Below are positions 7,894 through 16,198 of a stretch of DNA of 64,000 bases, one piece after another; position 1 is the first letter of the stretch; the number at the start of each line of letters is the position of its first letter. The position numbers and the translations under genes were made by a program. The stretch lies in assembly GCF_008180725.1 (NCBI RefSeq), contig NZ_VTEV01000008.1, positions 1-64,000 of the forward strand, written 5' to 3'. A model generated the notes under the pieces. That model had not been told where the DNA came from and did no database searches. It saw only the letters and a list, made by a program, of their open reading frames with translations. The DNA comes from Sutcliffiella horikoshii. GTDB lineage: Bacteria > Bacillota > Bacilli > Bacillales > Bacillaceae_I.

Positions 7894-8865
7894 ATGACGG
7901 AAATTATCGGCTTAGATTTAGGGTTTGGAAATGTAAAAGGAAAGAACTTGTTTCAAGAAATCATGTTTCCCAGTGTGGTTGGGCCTTCCCGAAATTTAAT
8001 TGAGTCCACTGTTCAAGCAGATACAGAACCATTAAATAGAATCATTGACAATAAACGCAGCTTATTTATCGGGGACTTAGCACTTAGGCAATCCGCCACC
8101 AAGATGTTTTCACTAAAAGAAAATAAGGCAGGACATGAGAGTACCAAACCTCTACTGGAAGTGGCGCTGGGGTTACTCGCAAAAGGAAGAAATGTAAATG
8201 TAGTGACAGGGCTCCCAGTAACCTTTTATTTTCAGCAAAAAGAGGAACTTTCAAAGGTATTTAAGCGAGATCATGACATCAACATTCAAGTAGGTGGGCA
8301 GTGGATAGAAAGAACCATTTCTGTTGATGAAGTGAAACTGGTACCGCAGCCACTAGGCTCTGCCATCGATTTTCTTTTAGACAGGGAAGGGAACATTAAG
8401 GAAGACATGAAGAAGTATGCCAAAGGAAGGATTGGAGTTCTGGACATTGGTTTCTATACCAATGACTTACTTGTCTTGGATGGGTTGGAAGTAGCACAGG
8501 ATTACTCCAGGTCGCTACGTTCGGGGATGTCTGTGGCATATCGTGCGATGAATGATGCGGGAATTGATGTACCTATTTACGACCTAGAGAAAATGGTCCG
8601 TAGAGGGCAATACAGAAGTGCATCGGAGCAAGCATTTCAAGCACTGGCACAACAAATTCAAGGGGAAGTAGAAACGTATTGGCCGCAATTAGACCTTATC
8701 ATCATAACTGGAGGAGGCGGGCATGAGTTGTTTCGGTACCTTAAGTTACCTGGAGAGTCTCGAATTTCACTCAATCCTTCATTGGCAAACGTAAAAGGCT
8801 ATTACAAGTTAGGAAGGAGGGCCTGGGGTCGTGGGAATAATGGTCAGCTTTCGGTTAAACGATGA
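7894..8865 (+). CDS. ParM/StbA-like actin ATPase (plasmid segregation)
   Basis: A 323-residue actin-fold protein. The phosphate-1 loop is visible at the N-terminus (IGLDLGFGNVKG, about 4-15), the phosphate-2 region at LDIGFYTNDLL and the adenosine-binding glycines at IITGGGGHEL. These define the ParM/Alp group, which forms filaments that push plasmid copies apart. ATG 7894 has AAAGGGGAAG upstream. The ParR-like gene overlaps its 3' end. Its presence suggests the element replicates extrachromosomally at least part of the time, or did so in the past. Confidence 0.85.
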   Translation: MTEIIGLDLGFGNVKGKNLFQEIMFPSVVGPSRNLIESTVQADTEPLNRIIDNKRSLFIGDLALRQSATKMFSLKENKAGHESTKPLLEVALGLLAKGRNVNVVTGLPVTFYFQQKEELSKVFKRDHDINIQVGGQWIERTISVDEVKLVPQPLGSAIDFLLDREGNIKEDMKKYAKGRIGVLDIGFYTNDLLVLDGLEVAQDYSRSLRSGMSVAYRAMNDAGIDVPIYDLEKMVRRGQYRSASEQAFQALAQQIQGEVETYWPQLDLIIITGGGGHELFRYLKLPGESRISLNPSLANVKGYYKLGRRAWGRGNNGQLSVKR

Positions 8866-9094
8866 CACAATCATATCTAGGATTGAGCAGATCCCCAAAC
8901 AGTTTCGGTCCAGTGAATACCGAAATGCACTAACACAGTATTTTACTGGGAAGCCTCAACAGAGTGTATTACATGTATTACAAGAAACAAGGAATGTTCC
9001 GCAGATCAAGATTGATTTATTGGAAAAGGACAAAGAAAAAAACCCCGTCAACCTTGACGAAGCTCTGGATCGGACACTCGATAATTTCTTCTAA
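8831..9094 (+). CDS. ParR-like DNA-binding partner of the actin
   Basis: An 87-residue protein overlapping the actin gene by 35 bases. The N-terminal half begins with a short strand (MVSFRLNDD) followed by two helices, which fits a ribbon-helix-helix adaptor; the C-terminal half is acidic and helical. The GTG at 8831 is preferred because AAGGAGG lies ten bases upstream; ATG 8840 is a second choice. By position and shape it should bind the centromere and cap the actin filament. The family assignment rests mainly on context. Confidence 0.6.
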   Translation: MGIMVSFRLNDDTIISRIEQIPKQFRSSEYRNALTQYFTGKPQQSVLHVLQETRNVPQIKIDLLEKDKEKNPVNLDEALDRTLDNFF

Positions 9095-9152
9095 AAGCTG
9101 AGGGTAGAAAGGGGCCACGGACGCAGTCGCGCTCTTACGACAGCTTATGCAG

Positions 9153-9238
9153 CCATTCCGTAAAAAATGCACGTACAGGAGGATTTTTATGAAAAAAGTT
9201 AAGACAGTAGGGTCCATTACCACTTTTTTACGGAATGG
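9153..9238. repeat. 15-bp inverted repeat spanning a gene start
   Basis: CCATTCCGTAAAAAA (9153-9167) recurs exactly in inverse orientation at 9224-9238. The two arms bracket the ribosome-binding site and start codon (9189) of the next gene. In RNA they could fold into a long stem enclosing the translation start. In DNA they could be a protein-binding or recombination site. Confidence 0.8.
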
Positions 9239-9602
9239 CCCTGTAGAAAGCGAACCACTTGCCATTAAGTTGAATGACCACTTTAGTAAGTATTCGAAAG
9301 TGTATCAGGTAACAGGATTGACAGTCGTGTTTCTTACGACAGGATTTGTGGATGTGTCACTAGCAGCTCCAGTGGGTGCTGGGATAGATGAACTGGCCGA
9401 ACCAATTTATAGAGAACTTTTATCTGTAGGAAAATGGATCATCATTTGTAAGGGAGCAATCTCCACTTTTAAGAGTGCAAGTGACGGAGATTACGAGCAT
9501 GCTAAAAAGAGTTTCCTGTCTCATGTCATGATTTTCCTGTTATTGCTTTCCTATCCATATGCCATGGATCGTATTGAACAATTATTTGATCGTTTAAATT
9601 AA
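9189..9602 (+). CDS. Pilin-like small membrane protein
   Basis: A 137-residue protein with a basic N-terminus, a hydrophobic segment at about 38-58 that ends with an Ala-Ala-Pro signal-peptidase-like site (SLAAP), and a second hydrophobic segment near the C-terminus (about 105-125). This resembles VirB2/TrbC-type pilins or other small membrane subunits of conjugation machines. CAGGAGG lies eight bases before the ATG. It sits directly upstream of a peptidoglycan hydrolase and the transfer ATPase, which supports but does not prove a role in a transfer channel. Confidence 0.5.
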   Translation: MKKVKTVGSITTFLRNGPVESEPLAIKLNDHFSKYSKVYQVTGLTVVFLTTGFVDVSLAAPVGAGIDELAEPIYRELLSVGKWIIICKGAISTFKSASDGDYEHAKKSFLSHVMIFLLLLSYPYAMDRIEQLFDRLN

Positions 9603-9616
9603 AGGAGGAAATTAGG

Positions 9617-9739
9617 ATGAAAAATTTCAAAGTCTATTTATCTATGGAAGGTCAAAAGAAAGTATCAGAAGGTCAATTGCCAGAGGAATTGAAAAAGGTG
9701 TTAGCAGTAACTGGAATGCAAGGGCAGCAAAAGAAATAG
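9617..9739 (+). CDS. 40-residue hypothetical protein
   Basis: A short hydrophilic basic protein with a strong ribosome-binding site (AAAGGAGG) 14 bases after the previous stop. It lies inside the transfer-like operon, with the next gene beginning a few bases after its stop. No family recognised; its conserved operonic spacing is the only sign that it is a real gene. Confidence 0.55.
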   Translation: MKNFKVYLSMEGQKKVSEGQLPEELKKVLAVTGMQGQQKK

Positions 9740-9751
9740 TAAAGGGTGATC

Positions 9752-10414
9752 GTGTTGAAGTTCAGAATATCATCCAAGTTTGGAATAATGGAAGAAATCA
9801 GGGATGGAAAGCCTCACACCGGTATTGATTTTGCGATGCCAGAAGGTACCGATCTACGAGCTATCGGAGATGCAGTAGTGGAACGTGTTGTGAACTATGG
9901 CAGTGAGAATATCGGGAAAGGGGTCATCTTAAAACTGGAAGACGGTACCAGAGCAATATATGGGCATATGGATTCTATTTCCGTAAAAGAAGGAGCAGTG
10001 ATAAAAGCTGGTGATTTACTTGGAGCTAGCGGGAATACGGGTCACAGCTCTGGAGCCCACTTGCATTTCGGACTTTGGAAAGACGGGGAGTACATCGACC
10101 CTACTCCAATAGCGGAACAGGTAGCGGATCTAAGCGGCAGTCTAGCACCAAAAGCACTATCTATCTTTGAACCTACAGGCGCTATTACACAATGGTTATT
10201 TGGTAAGACGGTAACAAAAACAACCAAGGAAACAGCATACGGTATCCTGGAAGGTCTCTGCGAGGTCTTGGTGGAGCTTTCAGGAGCCATTGCCCTGGTG
10301 GGCGGTGGAATATGTTTACTGCTGCATGTAGGAGGCTGGAAAGGCGGTATCCGTTGGATGGGTATCCTTACAGTGGCAAGAATACTGATATTAATGACTT
10401 TAGGGGGAGTTTAA
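9752..10414 (+). CDS. Membrane-tethered M23 peptidoglycan peptidase
   Basis: About 220 residues. The N-terminal ~125 residues are an M23/LytM metallopeptidase with both zinc motifs (HTGIDF near residue 24 and HLHF near residue 107, both intact). The C-terminal third has two hydrophobic segments (about 175-195 and 200-218). There is no N-terminal signal peptide, so an N-outside topology driven by the C-terminal helices is inferred. Such an enzyme could open the wall for a conjugative channel, as VirB1- or CwlT-type hydrolases do. The start may be GTG 9746, GTG 9752 or TTG 9755. Confidence 0.75.
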   Translation: MLKFRISSKFGIMEEIRDGKPHTGIDFAMPEGTDLRAIGDAVVERVVNYGSENIGKGVILKLEDGTRAIYGHMDSISVKEGAVIKAGDLLGASGNTGHSSGAHLHFGLWKDGEYIDPTPIAEQVADLSGSLAPKALSIFEPTGAITQWLFGKTVTKTTKETAYGILEGLCEVLVELSGAIALVGGGICLLLHVGGWKGGIRWMGILTVARILILMTLGGV

Positions 10415-10415
10415 G

Positions 10416-10529
10416 TTGGCAATAGTCATTGGAAGTTTAGTAATCGTTTGGGCCATGAACATGGGGGCCCTTATGCACCAGGAGGAAAGCCTAAAAATTA
10501 AAACGGTAAAAAAGTGGGAAGGGAAATGA
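10416..10529 (+). CDS. 37-residue single-span membrane protein
   Basis: Starts with TTG six bases after GGGGGAG. The first ~20 residues are hydrophobic (IVIGSLVIVWAMNMGAL), followed by a charged tail. Its stop overlaps the start of the ATPase gene (ATGA), which signals translational coupling. Small single-span proteins like this often accompany conjugation ATPases; I cannot name it. Confidence 0.55.
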   Translation: MAIVIGSLVIVWAMNMGALMHQEESLKIKTVKKWEGK

Positions 10530-12904
10530 AATCTATAAAACTGTCAAACTACCTACAGATGATCAAACCGGAATACATGTATTTGAGATTGAAACCTAAT
10601 AATTCTATCCGCAATCAATCCACTCACAAACTTGCCCGAACAATCTCCAGTCTTTATAAAAACATCACCCATACCATTAAAAAGGAAGACGCCAAGATTA
10701 TTAAGTTCTTTAGAAAGGAAGTGGTATTTGGCACAAAATACACAATAGAGACCGCTGCAAAAGTTGCTTATTATGTGTACATGGAAAAACAGAAAATGGA
10801 GTTTTATATTATTGTACCAAAACAACATTACTCCATTGTAAAGGAAAAAATGACTGATGTTTGGAGCAGTTTAACTGTGGAAGAGGTGAAGGAAATACCG
10901 GAATTTAGTGATGCTGCAACACGATTACAGTTAGCATATCAAAAGGAAGATGCTTTAAGTCTAGCAACGAACCGCAGCAACAATGATTTGCTGAATTCAA
11001 AATTGAATGTGGTGGATGTACTGGAAGAAGGGGACCGGGTAGGAGTGTTCTACAACTTTATACCCGTGTCTCAATATACGTGGATCAGTAAGTACCGTAA
11101 TACCATGGAAAAAGTGAAAAACAACTTACCGACAGAACGAAATAAATGGTCAGTCAGTTACATGACAAAATTAGGCTTGAACGGTGTTTTCAAACTAGTG
11201 GATGACGTTTTAAGCACAGCTGCAGGAACTGGCGACAAAAAGAAAGAAGACCAACAAACCTCTATGTTTGAAGGGTTACTGGAAAGGTTGAACGCAAAGG
11301 AAAAGATTAGTGAGTGTACCAGGAAAAAAGCGACGGCTACCGTATTAAATACCCAGATCGTTGTACTAAGTGAAAGCCAAAATAGACTACGGCAGTTGAA
11401 CAATGCCAAGAGTCTTTCCCAGAGTTTTGAGACCATTACAGATGACAATCGGCTTTTAGCAAAACCATTAAAGAAGCATTTTCGATTTACGGATTACACC
11501 ATTTCTGGAGGGGAGCGGAACAGAATGAGCGATCAAGAATCTCAAAACTTTCTGTCACTAGCTGGAAGGGAAATACTTTCAAAGTATAATTTTATCGAGA
11601 GGGTGGATACACAAGAAGTGAAGGTTCCAGAAGAGTTAAGAAAAGGTAAATTAGGTATCGGATTTTCTACCTACAGGGGAAAGGAGCTACCTGCATTTCT
11701 GTCTACTGATAAGGAATTCCAGCATTTATGCCTAGTGCTTATCGGACCGAACCGTGCAGGTAAATCCACCTTGATTGGAAATCTAGCTTACGACTCCTTG
11801 AAGGCGGATGAGTGTACCATCATTTTTGACTACATCGGAAACTGTGAACTGAGTGAAGAAGTAGCGGAATTGTTCGGTAAAGAAAGAGTCCTGAACATTG
11901 AGTGTAACGACTTTGAGAAACTCCAGGGTCTTGGGTACAACGAGGTAGGAATTAGCGCGGATCCATTCATCCAATATGATAATGCCAAGAAACAAACGAC
12001 GCAGCTGATGACCCTTGTCAATTCCATTAATACGTCTGATACGCATTTGTCACCGAAGATGGAGCGTTACTTAGTTAGCGCAGCCTTGGTTGTTTTTATT
12101 ACTGGAGGAAGCATTCGAGATGTGTTCCATGTGCTACAAAACCATGAAGCCCGACATTCGTTTCTCGTAAAGGTACCAAAGAACCAAGAAGAGAACATGA
12201 TGGAGTACATGACCAGTTTAAAAGAACTAGATGAAGTAAAGGACGGTGCCCTAGTAGGTACAAAATTGAATCTCATTGTGGGGATCATTGACCGCTTAAA
12301 CAAATTGAAGGCGAACACCTACATGGAATTAATGCTCAAGAAGTCCACAACGAACAATATTAATTTGGTAGAAGAAATGCAAAAGAGCCAACTAATTTGT
12401 ATCAAGATGCCGGAGCACATGTTTACAACAGACAATGAGAAAGACGTGTACACTACTTACTGGATCACAAAAATATGGATGGCCTTGCAGATGAGGAAAA
12501 TGAAGTTCAAAGGGAATCGAGGTGAGATGAAGAAGGTAAATCTGGTAATCGATGAGCTTTACCAGGTGGAGAATACAGAGAAATTCCTGACAACCAAGTT
12601 GAGCCGGTTACCGAAGTTCAATATCAAGCCAATTATCAGCTGTCATTACCTGAATCAAATTAAGCATATACGTACAGAGTTACGAAGTGCGAATGCCAGT
12701 TACATGTTAATTGCAGGGTGTGACAAGGAAAACTTTAAAGAGCTGCAAGACGAATTGAAGCCATTCGAACTGGAAGATCTGATGCAGTTAAAACGATTCC
12801 ACTCATTAAATTTAATCAAAATGAAGGACGGTTATGGGAAATTTATTACGAAGTTACCTGCTCCAGTGGAAACTAAAAAACAGCTAGAAGAAAAAAATAT
12901 ATAA
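10526..12904 (+). CDS. HerA/VirB4-type transfer ATPase
   Basis: A 792-residue soluble protein. The first ~350 residues are poorly conserved and probably mediate channel or membrane contact. The C-terminal part is a RecA-fold motor with Walker A (GPNRAGKST, about 407-415), Walker B (VNLVIDEL) followed by the sensor-like ISCHYLNQ region, matching conjugation ATPases of the VirB4/TraG/HerA supergroup. It would power DNA or protein transfer. No transmembrane segment, relaxase or second ATPase is encoded nearby. The start is ATG 10526; GTG 10514 is an alternative. A DNA-packaging or segregation motor is the main alternative role. Confidence 0.7.
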   Translation: MKSIKLSNYLQMIKPEYMYLRLKPNNSIRNQSTHKLARTISSLYKNITHTIKKEDAKIIKFFRKEVVFGTKYTIETAAKVAYYVYMEKQKMEFYIIVPKQHYSIVKEKMTDVWSSLTVEEVKEIPEFSDAATRLQLAYQKEDALSLATNRSNNDLLNSKLNVVDVLEEGDRVGVFYNFIPVSQYTWISKYRNTMEKVKNNLPTERNKWSVSYMTKLGLNGVFKLVDDVLSTAAGTGDKKKEDQQTSMFEGLLERLNAKEKISECTRKKATATVLNTQIVVLSESQNRLRQLNNAKSLSQSFETITDDNRLLAKPLKKHFRFTDYTISGGERNRMSDQESQNFLSLAGREILSKYNFIERVDTQEVKVPEELRKGKLGIGFSTYRGKELPAFLSTDKEFQHLCLVLIGPNRAGKSTLIGNLAYDSLKADECTIIFDYIGNCELSEEVAELFGKERVLNIECNDFEKLQGLGYNEVGISADPFIQYDNAKKQTTQLMTLVNSINTSDTHLSPKMERYLVSAALVVFITGGSIRDVFHVLQNHEARHSFLVKVPKNQEENMMEYMTSLKELDEVKDGALVGTKLNLIVGIIDRLNKLKANTYMELMLKKSTTNNINLVEEMQKSQLICIKMPEHMFTTDNEKDVYTTYWITKIWMALQMRKMKFKGNRGEMKKVNLVIDELYQVENTEKFLTTKLSRLPKFNIKPIISCHYLNQIKHIRTELRSANASYMLIAGCDKENFKELQDELKPFELEDLMQLKRFHSLNLIKMKDGYGKFITKLPAPVETKKQLEEKNI

Positions 12905-12918
12905 AAAGAAAAAATTAA

Positions 12919-12978
12919 GGAGGGGGTGCTTCCTTCATCAAATACCTAACAGTAAATGAAAAGGAAAAGCACCCCCTC
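12919..12978. repeat. GC-rich inverted repeat (12-bp arms, long loop)
   Basis: GAGGGGGTGCTT (12920-12931) pairs perfectly with AAGCACCCCCTC (12967-12978), with a second partial pairing (TCCTT/AAGGA) further in. The loop is about 35 bases. It follows the ATPase gene but is not followed by a T run on the plus strand. It may be a terminator in the minus direction, a regulatory RNA structure or an origin/transfer site. Confidence 0.6.
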
Positions 12979-12996
12979 TATAAAATATATACTATA

Positions 12997-13044
12997 TATA
13001 TTATATTATTTATATATTATATTATTTATATATTATATTATTTA
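12997..13044. repeat. Three tandem 16-bp AT-only iterons
   Basis: TATATTATATTATTTA occurs three times head to tail without change, inside a longer AT-only tract (about 12980-13060). Such a tract beside partition genes looks like a DNA-unwinding element of a replication origin. It could also be simple low-complexity DNA at the edge of the element. Confidence 0.6.
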
Positions 13045-13158
13045 TATTATATATAGTATGTATTACATATAAGTATTACTATACCTATAGGGTTTTTCTA
13101 TTTTTAAATCCGTGTATATGGTGTGTTGTTCAACCAGTATAATAGGCATTCTACATTG

Positions 13159-13281
13159 ATGTCAGCTTATAAGAATGTAAATGACGAGAAGTTCAGACAC
13201 TACATTTTGAAGCAAAAGCCCGATGTTTTCCATGCGATGAAAGAGTTCTTTAAGAAAGAGCAAAATAAAAAATTTGCTTAA
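13159..13281 (+). CDS. Small hypothetical protein or 3' gene remnant
   Basis: About 40 residues from ATG 13159; the frame is open back to 13108 with possible GTG/TTG starts at 13123-13126 but no clear ribosome-binding site at any of them. The protein is basic and helical. A convincing terminator follows immediately, so the 3' end belongs to a real transcription unit. It may be the truncated end of a longer gene. Function unknown. Confidence 0.4.
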   Translation: MSAYKNVNDEKFRHYILKQKPDVFHAMKEFFKKEQNKKFA

Positions 13282-13284
13282 ATA

Positions 13285-13308
13285 AAACCAGCCGAGGGGC
13301 TGGTTTTT
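13285..13308 (+). terminator. Terminator at the right end of the element
   Basis: AACCAGCC and GGCTGGTT form an eight-pair stem with loop GAGG followed by T's. Confidence 0.85.
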
Positions 13309-13395
13309 CTTATGGGATAAAAGGAGGAATAAATGATAAGAAAAGCGAAGTATTAACAAGGAAAAACGATAGCTAATGTTGGTAGGGGCGTTGAT
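13309..13395. other. Probable element/chromosome boundary
   Basis: After the last accessory terminator there is a strong ribosome-binding site (AAGGAGG) and ATG at 13333. Its frame stops after seven codons (TAA at 13354), in the same frame as the sensor kinase that follows. The kinase itself lacks its first membrane segment. Together this suggests that the right junction of the inserted DNA lies here and that it disrupted the 5' end of the kinase gene. The exact junction cannot be placed from this window. Confidence 0.35.
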
Positions 13396-14538
13396 ATGGT
13401 TGAAAATCTAGGAATTTTTATGGTCATTTGTACGATGTCTTTTCCGATTGAGGTAACCGAGGGGTCTTATTATGATCAAAAGTTGATACCTATCATTTTA
13501 TCATTTTTATATGGTGGTTTGTTTACAGGGGCTGCAGTAATGGTGTCCATGCTTTATTATCTGTATATAATCGGGGACAACAATCTTGTTGTTATGCTGA
13601 TAAATTACTTAATTCTAGCTGGGCTACTGATAGCATTTCGAAATAGGTATACAAGTTTAAGCTTAAAAAAGAAGATTTCAATCATATCCTTCTTATTTTT
13701 ACTCATTACAGCAACCAGAGCAATCAGGTTATTTTACCTGAATGAAGAGAAAGAGGTTCTTCTAAATGTATTGGTTTCTTTTATTACTTGGGTCTCTTTA
13801 GTAACAGCTATTATGATTATTGAAAATTTGAATATGCAAATGCAATTGCAGCATGAATTGCAACGTTCAGAGAAGCTTAAAGTGGTAAGTGAGCTTGCAG
13901 CGTCAGTTGCGCATGAAGTCAGAAATCCAATGACATCAACAAGAGGGTTCCTGCAGTTGATGAGTCAAGATGACAATCTAAACAGTTCTCAAAAAAGGTA
14001 TATTGATATCTCTATTGAAGAGTTAGATCGGGCCCAAACGATTATTCAAGATTATCTATCACTTGCCAAACCTAATAAACAAGGGATGGACAGGGTAAAT
14101 GTATCTCAAGAATTAGAAAACGTAGTACAGCTCATGACCACTTATACGGCTATTAACAACACGACAATTCGTCATGAGATTGAAGCAGAATTGTACATAA
14201 AGGCAAATAAGGATGAAATGAAACAAGTCTTAATCAACTTGATAAAAAATGCAATTGAAGCCATCGATAAGGATGGAACGGTGACCGTTAAGGCTTCTAG
14301 CAATCGAGGAACAATATTAATAGAGATTATCGATGACGGTGTGGGGATGACACTACAACAAGTGGATAGATTGGGAACACCATTTTATTCGACTAAGGAT
14401 AAGGGAACTGGCATTGGTTTAACCATCTCTTTTCAAATTATTGAGTTATTGCAAGGGAAAATAGAAGTGGAGAGTGAGGTTGGAAAGGGAACTACATTTA
14501 CTATTAAGCTACCGTCAGAAACTAGTGTTAGCAGCTAG
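13396..14538 (+). CDS. Sensor histidine kinase (5TMR-type), N-terminally shortened
   Basis: A 380-residue membrane kinase of the sporulation-kinase/5TMR-LYT type. It has four or five membrane helices (about 2-145), a short linker, then HisKA with phosphoacceptor His173 (VAHEVRNPMT), an N-box (NLIKNAIEAI), a G1 box (DDGVGM) and a G2 region (GTGIGLTIS). Compared with the related protein at 48540-49817, it begins at what should be the second helix, so roughly 40-45 N-terminal residues are missing. A weak ribosome-binding site (TAGGGG) precedes ATG 13396. The catalytic part is intact; sensing may be altered. A terminator overlaps the stop. Confidence 0.85.
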   Translation: MVENLGIFMVICTMSFPIEVTEGSYYDQKLIPIILSFLYGGLFTGAAVMVSMLYYLYIIGDNNLVVMLINYLILAGLLIAFRNRYTSLSLKKKISIISFLFLLITATRAIRLFYLNEEKEVLLNVLVSFITWVSLVTAIMIIENLNMQMQLQHELQRSEKLKVVSELAASVAHEVRNPMTSTRGFLQLMSQDDNLNSSQKRYIDISIEELDRAQTIIQDYLSLAKPNKQGMDRVNVSQELENVVQLMTTYTAINNTTIRHEIEAELYIKANKDEMKQVLINLIKNAIEAIDKDGTVTVKASSNRGTILIEIIDDGVGMTLQQVDRLGTPFYSTKDKGTGIGLTISFQIIELLQGKIEVESEVGKGTTFTIKLPSETSVSS

Positions 14539-14552
14539 TTTCTTTTTTTTTT
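14519..14552 (+). terminator. Terminator of the sensor kinase gene
   Basis: AAACTAG and CTAGTTT pair across nine bases, followed by a run of ten T's. The stop codon lies in the second arm. Confidence 0.75.
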
Positions 14553-14574
14553 GATTAGTACTGAAACATTAAAA

Positions 14575-14598
14575 CCCCCGACAATCGCTAGTCGGGGG
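14575..14598 (-). terminator. Terminator of the peptide-binding protein gene
   Basis: CCCCCGAC and GTCGGGGG form a perfect stem; on the minus strand it is followed by TTTTAA. It ends the minus-strand gene at 14609. Confidence 0.8.
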
Positions 14599-14608
14599 TC
14601 ATGTTTAA

Positions 14609-16198
14609 TTAGTTAAGCTTCACACCGTGGAAGTAAGGAGTACCACTGAAGTCTACGAATAGACCGTTTGCACCGTTTGTTCCATAGTTGAAGTCAGGAT
14701 GTTGCAAGTAAACCATTGGAGCTTCGTCTACAAGAATTTCAGAGATCTCTTTGTAAGCTTCGTTACGTTTTTCTTGGTCAGTCTCAGAACGAGCAAGGTC
14801 AAGTAACTCATCTACACGTTCGTTCTTATAGAAAGAACGGTTACCAGGAGCACCGAAAGCTGAAGAATGGAATAGAGCATATAGACCATAGTCAGCATCA
14901 GCTGTTACTGTAGTCCATCCAAGGATGAATAGTTCGTGCTCACCATTAGCAGTTGCATCAAGGAATGCACCCCACTCAATGATTTCAATGTTTACTTTGA
15001 TTCCAATTTGGCTTAATTGATCTTGTACAAGTGTTGCAATTTGCTCACGCTCAGCGTTTGCAGAGTTTACATAAAGTGTTGTTTCAAAACCATCTTCAAA
15101 GCCAGCATCTGCAAGTAGTTGCTTAGCAGCTTCTACATCATATCCAAGTGGCTCAAGATCTTGGTAGTTACCTACAACTGTAGGAGCAAGAGGTCCAACA
15201 GCAGGTACACCTTGACCGTCTAAGATACCGTCAACGATATCTGTTTTGTTGATTGCCATAGAAATTGCTTGACGTACTTCTTTGATATTGTAAGGCTCTT
15301 TATCCATATTGAAACCTAAGTAGTCCATACGAGTACCGCGAACGTTAGTTAATTCAATACCAGCGCTAGCCATACCTTCTACACGAGCAACGTCAGAAGC
15401 TCCAACTTGTGTAACATTTGCTTCACCAGTTTCAAGCATTGCAACACGAGTAGATTGTTCAGGTACTACAACAAATTTAATGGAATCAAGTGCAGGAGCA
15501 CCATTCCAGTAGTCAGCGTTTTTCTTTAGAACGATTTCAGAACCACGGTTCCAGTTGTCAAATACGAAAGGACCTGTACCAACTGGGTTTTCGTCAACTG
15601 TTTTACCGCCGCTTTTTTCTTCTTCAATCGCAGATGGAGCGATGATAGAACCAGCGTTATGTGCTAAGTGAGCTGGAAGTGGAGCAAAAGGCTTATCCGT
15701 AATAATATGAACTGTGTGGTCGTCTTTTACAACAACTTCTTTAATCATGTTAACTACTACTGCACGTGGAGATGCAGTTTCAGGATCTAAAATGCGGTCA
15801 AGTGTTAACTTAACAGCTTCTGCAGTAAAGTCAGTTCCATCGTGGAATTTAACATCTGTGCGTAATTTGAATTCCCAAGTAGTGTCATCAATAGCTTCAA
15901 AAGACTCAGCTAGTGAAGGTACTACAGTTCCGTCTGCTTCATATGCAGTTAAACGGTCAAAAATTTGCGTTGTTACGTTTGTTGTAGAAGTATCATTCAT
16001 TCCATGAGGGTCAAGTGTTGGAGCATCGGCACCAACTACGAATGATAATTCGCCACCTTCTTGACCTTCCACTTCTCCACCGTCACCAGAACCACTGTTG
16101 TTTGTGGATCCGCTACTGTTGTTTCCGCCACTACATGCCGAAAGAACTAGCATAAGTGAAAGCAGAAGCAAGAAAAACACATTCTTTTTTGCTTTCAT
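14609..16198 (-). CDS. Peptide ABC transporter substrate-binding lipoprotein
   Basis: A 529-residue SBP_bac_5 (DppA/OppA/GsiB-like) protein. It has a lipoprotein signal with lipobox LSAC and modified Cys22, then a Ser/Gly/Asn-rich tether, then the binding domain with family motifs (DAPTLDPH, VKFHDGTDFTAEAV, NPVGTGPF, ADYWNG). It captures di- or oligopeptides outside the membrane. It is transcribed away from the four-gene permease/ATPase operon starting at 16566, an unusual split, but it is the obvious partner. GGGGGT lies eight bases before the ATG. Confidence 0.9.
   Translation of the reverse strand: MKAKKNVFFLLLLSLMLVLSACSGGNNSSGSTNNSGSGDGGEVEGQEGGELSFVVGADAPTLDPHGMNDTSTTNVTTQIFDRLTAYEADGTVVPSLAESFEAIDDTTWEFKLRTDVKFHDGTDFTAEAVKLTLDRILDPETASPRAVVVNMIKEVVVKDDHTVHIITDKPFAPLPAHLAHNAGSIIAPSAIEEEKSGGKTVDENPVGTGPFVFDNWNRGSEIVLKKNADYWNGAPALDSIKFVVVPEQSTRVAMLETGEANVTQVGASDVARVEGMASAGIELTNVRGTRMDYLGFNMDKEPYNIKEVRQAISMAINKTDIVDGILDGQGVPAVGPLAPTVVGNYQDLEPLGYDVEAAKQLLADAGFEDGFETTLYVNSANAEREQIATLVQDQLSQIGIKVNIEIIEWGAFLDATANGEHELFILGWTTVTADADYGLYALFHSSAFGAPGNRSFYKNERVDELLDLARSETDQEKRNEAYKEISEILVDEAPMVYLQHPDFNYGTNGANGLFVDFSGTPYFHGVKLN

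Noticed and set aside
12919-12978. Simple plus-strand terminator for the ATPase gene
   Set aside because: The stem is good but the loop is long and no T run follows on the plus strand, so I list it as an inverted repeat.
13333-13356. Seven-codon peptide gene with a perfect ribosome-binding site
   Set aside because: Too short to support as a gene; better explained as a broken 5' end at the element boundary.
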